From positions 1 to 6,744 of the forward strand of contig JAOZMR010000153.1 of NCBI GenBank assembly GCA_029934215.1: a stretch of 6,744 bases of DNA. Reading direction: 5' to 3'. Each line of letters begins with the position of its first letter. Within the stretch, counting starts at the first letter, position 1. The stretch is from Pontiellaceae bacterium. GTDB taxonomy: Bacteria > Verrucomicrobiota > Kiritimatiellia > Kiritimatiellales > Tichowtungiaceae. The notes under the pieces are model-generated. The model made no database searches. It was not told the origin of the DNA and saw nothing but the letters and a program-made list of their open reading frames with translations. Below are positions 4,256 through 6,744 of the stretch, piece by piece. The position numbers and the translations under genes were made by a program.

Positions 4256-6370
4256 TTAGCCTTTAATCCATGTTTTGATGTTTTCTGGGAGAGGTGTGAC
4301 GGCTGCGATGGTGACTTCGGTGTCGGTTCCGCTCACGGTCGGCACCATAATTTTATCGCCGGCTGTTGCTCCCATAAGAGCTTTCGCCATCCCTGCTTCG
4401 CAGGAGATGATGTGGAGCTTTTCGTCTTGATCCCATTCGCCGAGAATGTAGTAGGTCTCTTTGCTTCCGTCGGCGTAGTCGAGCTCGACCCCGGTGGCAA
4501 TACCAGCGACATCGGATGGGAACCCAGCAAATTCGGTTGCTTTTACGGTGTCGAGTGCGGTTTGCAGTTCGGCGGCGTGTTGGCTGAGGAGACCCTGGCG
4601 CTCTTTGGCGTATTTAAATTCAGCATTCTCGCGAAGATCGCCGTAGCTGCGGGCCAGCTCAAGCTCTTTGGAGTTTTCAGGAATCTCGACCTTGATGACG
4701 CGCTCGAATTGGTCTTTTTTCGCTTGGTAGCTTCGCTCGGAGGTGATGCGTGGTTTCTTCTCGATCACGGTTGTGCTATTTTTCCTGAGAACAACTTCGT
4801 GGAGTTCTGGACGATGTTTGATTATTTTTGCCTGAAGGCTTTGGCGGTCGAGCTTGCCCCAAGCGGGCGATTCGCTGATGCGGCGCATGAAATCGCGGCG
4901 TTGTGAATCGCTCATGGCGTCGAGCGCGGCGTGTAGGAATTCGACGTCCTCGAGACGGTCGCGCAGGGTGTTTTGCGCGCGGAGCGCTTCGCCTGTGAAG
5001 TCCTTTTCGACCGCTTCCAATGTTTGGAACGTGAGATCTACCGGGGTGAGAAGCTTCCATTCTTGCGCCTGGTCTAGGTTGCGATGCAACCAAACGAGCA
5101 TGGATGGGCTACAGTGGCGCGTGCGGCAGGATGCGCTAAAGCATGTGGCGATGTTCTCGGATTGGCCGGCATCGATGAGTGCAGAGATTGCGGCTCCGAT
5201 GGCGGAGGTTCCCATTTTCGGGATATGCTGAATCATGGTTTCGGCGGAATCCTCGGTTGCGGCTAAAACTTGAACCAGGAAGGGACCGAGTAGTTTTGCG
5301 GTAAGTTTGTCAAACAACTCAAAGCGTTTAGAGAGCGCGTTAAGCAGGTCGGGGAGATCGGTATTGGCGGGTTTCACACCGAGGGCTTCCGCTCGGACGA
5401 CTGCATGGGCAGACCATTCTGGTTTCCGATATCCAGCTCCGCGAATGATGAAGGCGAGGCGATCTGCGATCGCCTCGGTCATGTAGTCGTCGAGCTTTTC
5501 GAGTTTCTGCGCCTGAATTTCTTCGAGCTTTTGAAAAATAGAATCGATGTCGGTATTCGCTTTGAAAATGGCGAACCACTCCTCATCGTAGACGAGTGCT
5601 TTTTCGCGGAGGCAAATGGGTTCGCTACGCTTGGTTGGGATATCGACCATGGCGTCGGCTTTGAGCGCTTTGCGTGCGGCTGCCCAGAATTTTTTCCATG
5701 CGACCTCATCGGCGATCAGGTCGGGAACAAAGTGTTCCTGAATAATCTGAATGGGGAGATTGCCGTAGCTTCTGAGAGTGATGCGGATGATCTCGGCTGG
5801 ATCTTCTTTGAGCATTGTCGCAAACTTCTCGGGGTCATTGTGACGGATAGCCAATAAATGATCGTCAGCGAGCGCTTCTAACGCCTCGGCGGCGTAAGAG
5901 AAAGCGAACTCATGGTCGCCCTTCTTCTCAAATTCAATCTCGATTTTCTGATAAAATGCATCGACGCGGGAGACAATGCCGAATCCCCACGTGGAATTAT
6001 AGCAGAGCATCCCTTTTTTTATTGAGCGAAGGTGCCAGAGGCGCGAAAAAGCCTCTTCGATTGAAGAGGCTTTTTCGAATGAGGGTCCGATAAATTTCTT
6101 TTCCTTTCGGCTAGAACCGAGGATGTGCAGCAAATCTCTCTGTGCTTCAACAGGGGATGCGTTTTGCTTAATTGCCAACCATTCGCATGTTTTGATCGCG
6201 TCATCGATCAGCTTTCGATCCGTCAATACATTCTTAAGCCGTTCAGCCCATTCAAGCGCACGAGGCTCCTTGCCGTCGGCTGAAAGGACATCAAGCTCCT
6301 CAAGTATCGTTGCGCACGGGATGGTTTCGGCTTCAAAATGGGCGAGTAATTCTTTTTCTGTTAATGCCAT
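4256..6370 (-). CDS. greA: GreA-type transcription elongation factor with long N-terminal extension (704 aa)
   Basis: A transcript-cleavage factor that enters the RNA polymerase secondary channel and rescues backtracked complexes. The last 165 residues are a GreA: coiled coil at about 541-612 and an FKBP-like C-terminal domain at about 620-692. The coil tip keeps the signature ARSYGDLRENAEF with the acidic pair Asp578 and Glu581, which position the catalytic Mg2+, so cleavage activity is expected. E. coli GreA is about 158 residues; the extra 540 at the N-terminus match the long form known from chlamydiae and PVC relatives. That part is mostly helical. Residues 117-168 (KKGMLCYNSTWGFGIV, then IEIEFEKKGDHEF) look like a small Tudor/SH3-type fold, of the sort that contacts RNA polymerase or nucleic acid in other proteins (inference). 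AAGGAG (6377-6382) lies 6 bases before the ATG. A terminator-like inverted repeat sits within codons for residues 98-109. It is first in the greA-SWIM-receptor array. Confidence 0.93.
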   Translation of the reverse strand: MALTEKELLAHFEAETIPCATILEELDVLSADGKEPRALEWAERLKNVLTDRKLIDDAIKTCEWLAIKQNASPVEAQRDLLHILGSSRKEKKFIGPSFEKASSIEEAFSRLWHLRSIKKGMLCYNSTWGFGIVSRVDAFYQKIEIEFEKKGDHEFAFSYAAEALEALADDHLLAIRHNDPEKFATMLKEDPAEIIRITLRSYGNLPIQIIQEHFVPDLIADEVAWKKFWAAARKALKADAMVDIPTKRSEPICLREKALVYDEEWFAIFKANTDIDSIFQKLEEIQAQKLEKLDDYMTEAIADRLAFIIRGAGYRKPEWSAHAVVRAEALGVKPANTDLPDLLNALSKRFELFDKLTAKLLGPFLVQVLAATEDSAETMIQHIPKMGTSAIGAAISALIDAGQSENIATCFSASCRTRHCSPSMLVWLHRNLDQAQEWKLLTPVDLTFQTLEAVEKDFTGEALRAQNTLRDRLEDVEFLHAALDAMSDSQRRDFMRRISESPAWGKLDRQSLQAKIIKHRPELHEVVLRKNSTTVIEKKPRITSERSYQAKKDQFERVIKVEIPENSKELELARSYGDLRENAEFKYAKERQGLLSQHAAELQTALDTVKATEFAGFPSDVAGIATGVELDYADGSKETYYILGEWDQDEKLHIISCEAGMAKALMGATAGDKIMVPTVSGTDTEVTIAAVTPLPENIKTWIKG
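5015..5029. repeat. TTCCAA-N3-TTGGAA palindrome, exact copy (inside greA)
   Basis: TTCCAATGTTTGGAA. On the coding strand it reads in frame as Phe-Gln-Thr-Leu-Glu (residues 448-452). Confidence 0.8.
6044..6077 (-). terminator. Terminator-shaped inverted repeat inside the greA coding sequence
   Basis: Perfect 15-bp arms, CGAAAAAGCCTCTTC (6044-6058) and its complement (6063-6077), enclose a 4-base loop. On the greA mRNA this is A5, a GC-rich stem GCCTCTTC/GAAGAGGC, then U5: the form of an intrinsic terminator, and it works the same way on the other strand. It encodes EKASSIEEAFS, so the frame continues through it. Whether it causes termination in vivo is unknown; translating ribosomes would normally suppress it. 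Confidence 0.5.
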
Positions 6371-6381
6371 AATCTTCTCCT

Positions 6382-6393
6382 TACAGATCTGTA
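6382..6393. promoter_or_regulatory. 12-bp palindrome next to the greA Shine-Dalgarno
   Basis: TACAGATCTGTA is a perfect palindrome in the greA leader, sharing one base with the Shine-Dalgarno AAGGAG (6377-6382). It could be a regulator site or a short RNA stem affecting translation; chance is also possible. Confidence 0.3.
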
Positions 6394-6423
6394 TGCGAAA
6401 TTCATTTTTAAAAACGACATCAT

Positions 6424-6452
6424 AGCATACGGAGAACTCTCCGTTCTGGCAA
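6424..6452 (-). promoter_or_regulatory. Candidate greA promoter with a palindrome in the spacer
   Basis: On the minus strand TTGCCA (complement of 6447-6452, 5 of 6 to consensus) and TATGCT (complement of 6424-6429, 4 of 6) are 17 bases apart. The spacer holds most of an inverted repeat ACGGAGA-AC-TCTCCGT (6429-6444). Transcription would start near 6417, giving a leader of about 45 bases. Confidence 0.4.
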
Positions 6453-6660
6453 AGCCAAAGGAGGGAAGAATTTAATTAGGAAACGATCGAGCCTTTATTT
6501 CCCTCCTATAGTGCAAGAAAAGGAAATGAGGGAGCGGCGTTATAACAACAGCGGCACGAACGGATAATGGGGAAAACGGAAAGAGATTTAACCGAGCTGA
6601 AAGCGAAGAGATAAGGCTTTGCCGAATGGAGATTTCCGATTGCCGATTGAGAGAGAAGAA

Positions 6661-6677
6661 TTCCAAAGGTTGGGAAA
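6661..6677. repeat. TTCCAA-type palindrome, imperfect copy upstream of greA
   Basis: TTCCAAAGGTTGGGAA matches the left arm exactly and has one extra G in the right arm. It is intergenic, about 290 bases upstream of the greA start. Confidence 0.4.
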
Positions 6678-6744
6678 TCCCCTCCAGGGAGCTTTCTATT
6701 ACCCACAAGTCGGGGCGATGGCTAGAGTTTTGATTCCAGCTTAA

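Larger units (their letters stand above)
6371..6744. other. Upstream region of greA, no supported gene
   Basis: It holds the greA promoter and leader, a hairpin TGGC-AAA-GCCA (6447-6457), and an imperfect copy of the TTCCAA palindrome near 6661. On the minus strand CAATCGG occurs twice in tandem, seven bases apart (about 6640-6653). A minus-strand frame stays open from the right edge to 6472, but the product (QSEISIRQSLISSLSARL and so on) is low in complexity and lacks a ribosome binding site, so I treat it as noncoding. Confidence 0.5.

Noticed and set aside
4412..4906. Plus-strand 164-residue ORF antisense to greA
   Set aside because: It lies wholly within a well-supported gene on the other strand and shows no Shine-Dalgarno or domain. 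The same applies to the 150-residue ORF at 5405-5857.
6472..6744. Minus-strand frame open to the right edge
   Set aside because: The translated sequence looks like noncoding DNA with short internal repeats, and no ribosome binding site precedes its possible starts.
1..6744. CRISPR array, tRNA or rRNA genes
   Set aside because: No regularly spaced direct repeats and no recognisable tRNA or rRNA sequence on either strand.

Overview
The window looks like chromosome from a member of the PVC superphylum, most likely Verrucomicrobiota or Kiritimatiellota. The main reason is a 704-residue GreA-type elongation factor: a long N-terminal extension on GreA is a trait of chlamydiae and their PVC relatives. 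A SWIM-finger protein and a TonB-dependent receptor with an outer-membrane signal peptide add that the cell is Gram-negative. The phylum is an inference; no rRNA or marker gene is present.

Layout, left to right. Positions 2-637 (+) are the 3' part of an IS3-family orfB transposase with a complete DDE triad, cut by the left edge. It is followed by three closely spaced hairpins (654-735) and a candidate right insertion-sequence end near 790. A strong bidirectional terminator (870-904) and a second perfect hairpin (912-935) separate this element from a very small minus-strand gene (947-1081, 44 aa). That gene has a strong Shine-Dalgarno sequence, a candidate promoter (1173-1200) and a perfect 25-bp interrupted palindrome in its leader. 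Positions 1201-1486 hold no gene I can support.

From 6370 down to 1487 three minus-strand genes lie head to tail: the long GreA-like factor (6370-4256), a SWIM zinc-finger protein with a C-terminal helix-turn-helix (4220-3276) and a BtuB-like TonB-dependent receptor (3229-1487). Gaps are 35 and 46 bp with no clear terminator between them, so they may be cotranscribed. No functional link between them is obvious. The stretch 6371-6744 holds the probable greA promoter and two short palindromes.

The most unusual signals are not genes. (1) The palindrome TTCCAA-N3-TTGGAA occurs four times exactly and twice imperfectly in 6.7 kb, inside and outside genes, which suggests a highly iterated genomic palindrome. 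(2) A 15-bp perfect inverted repeat with A5/T5 flanks, shaped like an intrinsic terminator, lies inside the greA coding sequence about 290 bases from the start. (3) The 44-aa gene sits in its own small transcription unit.
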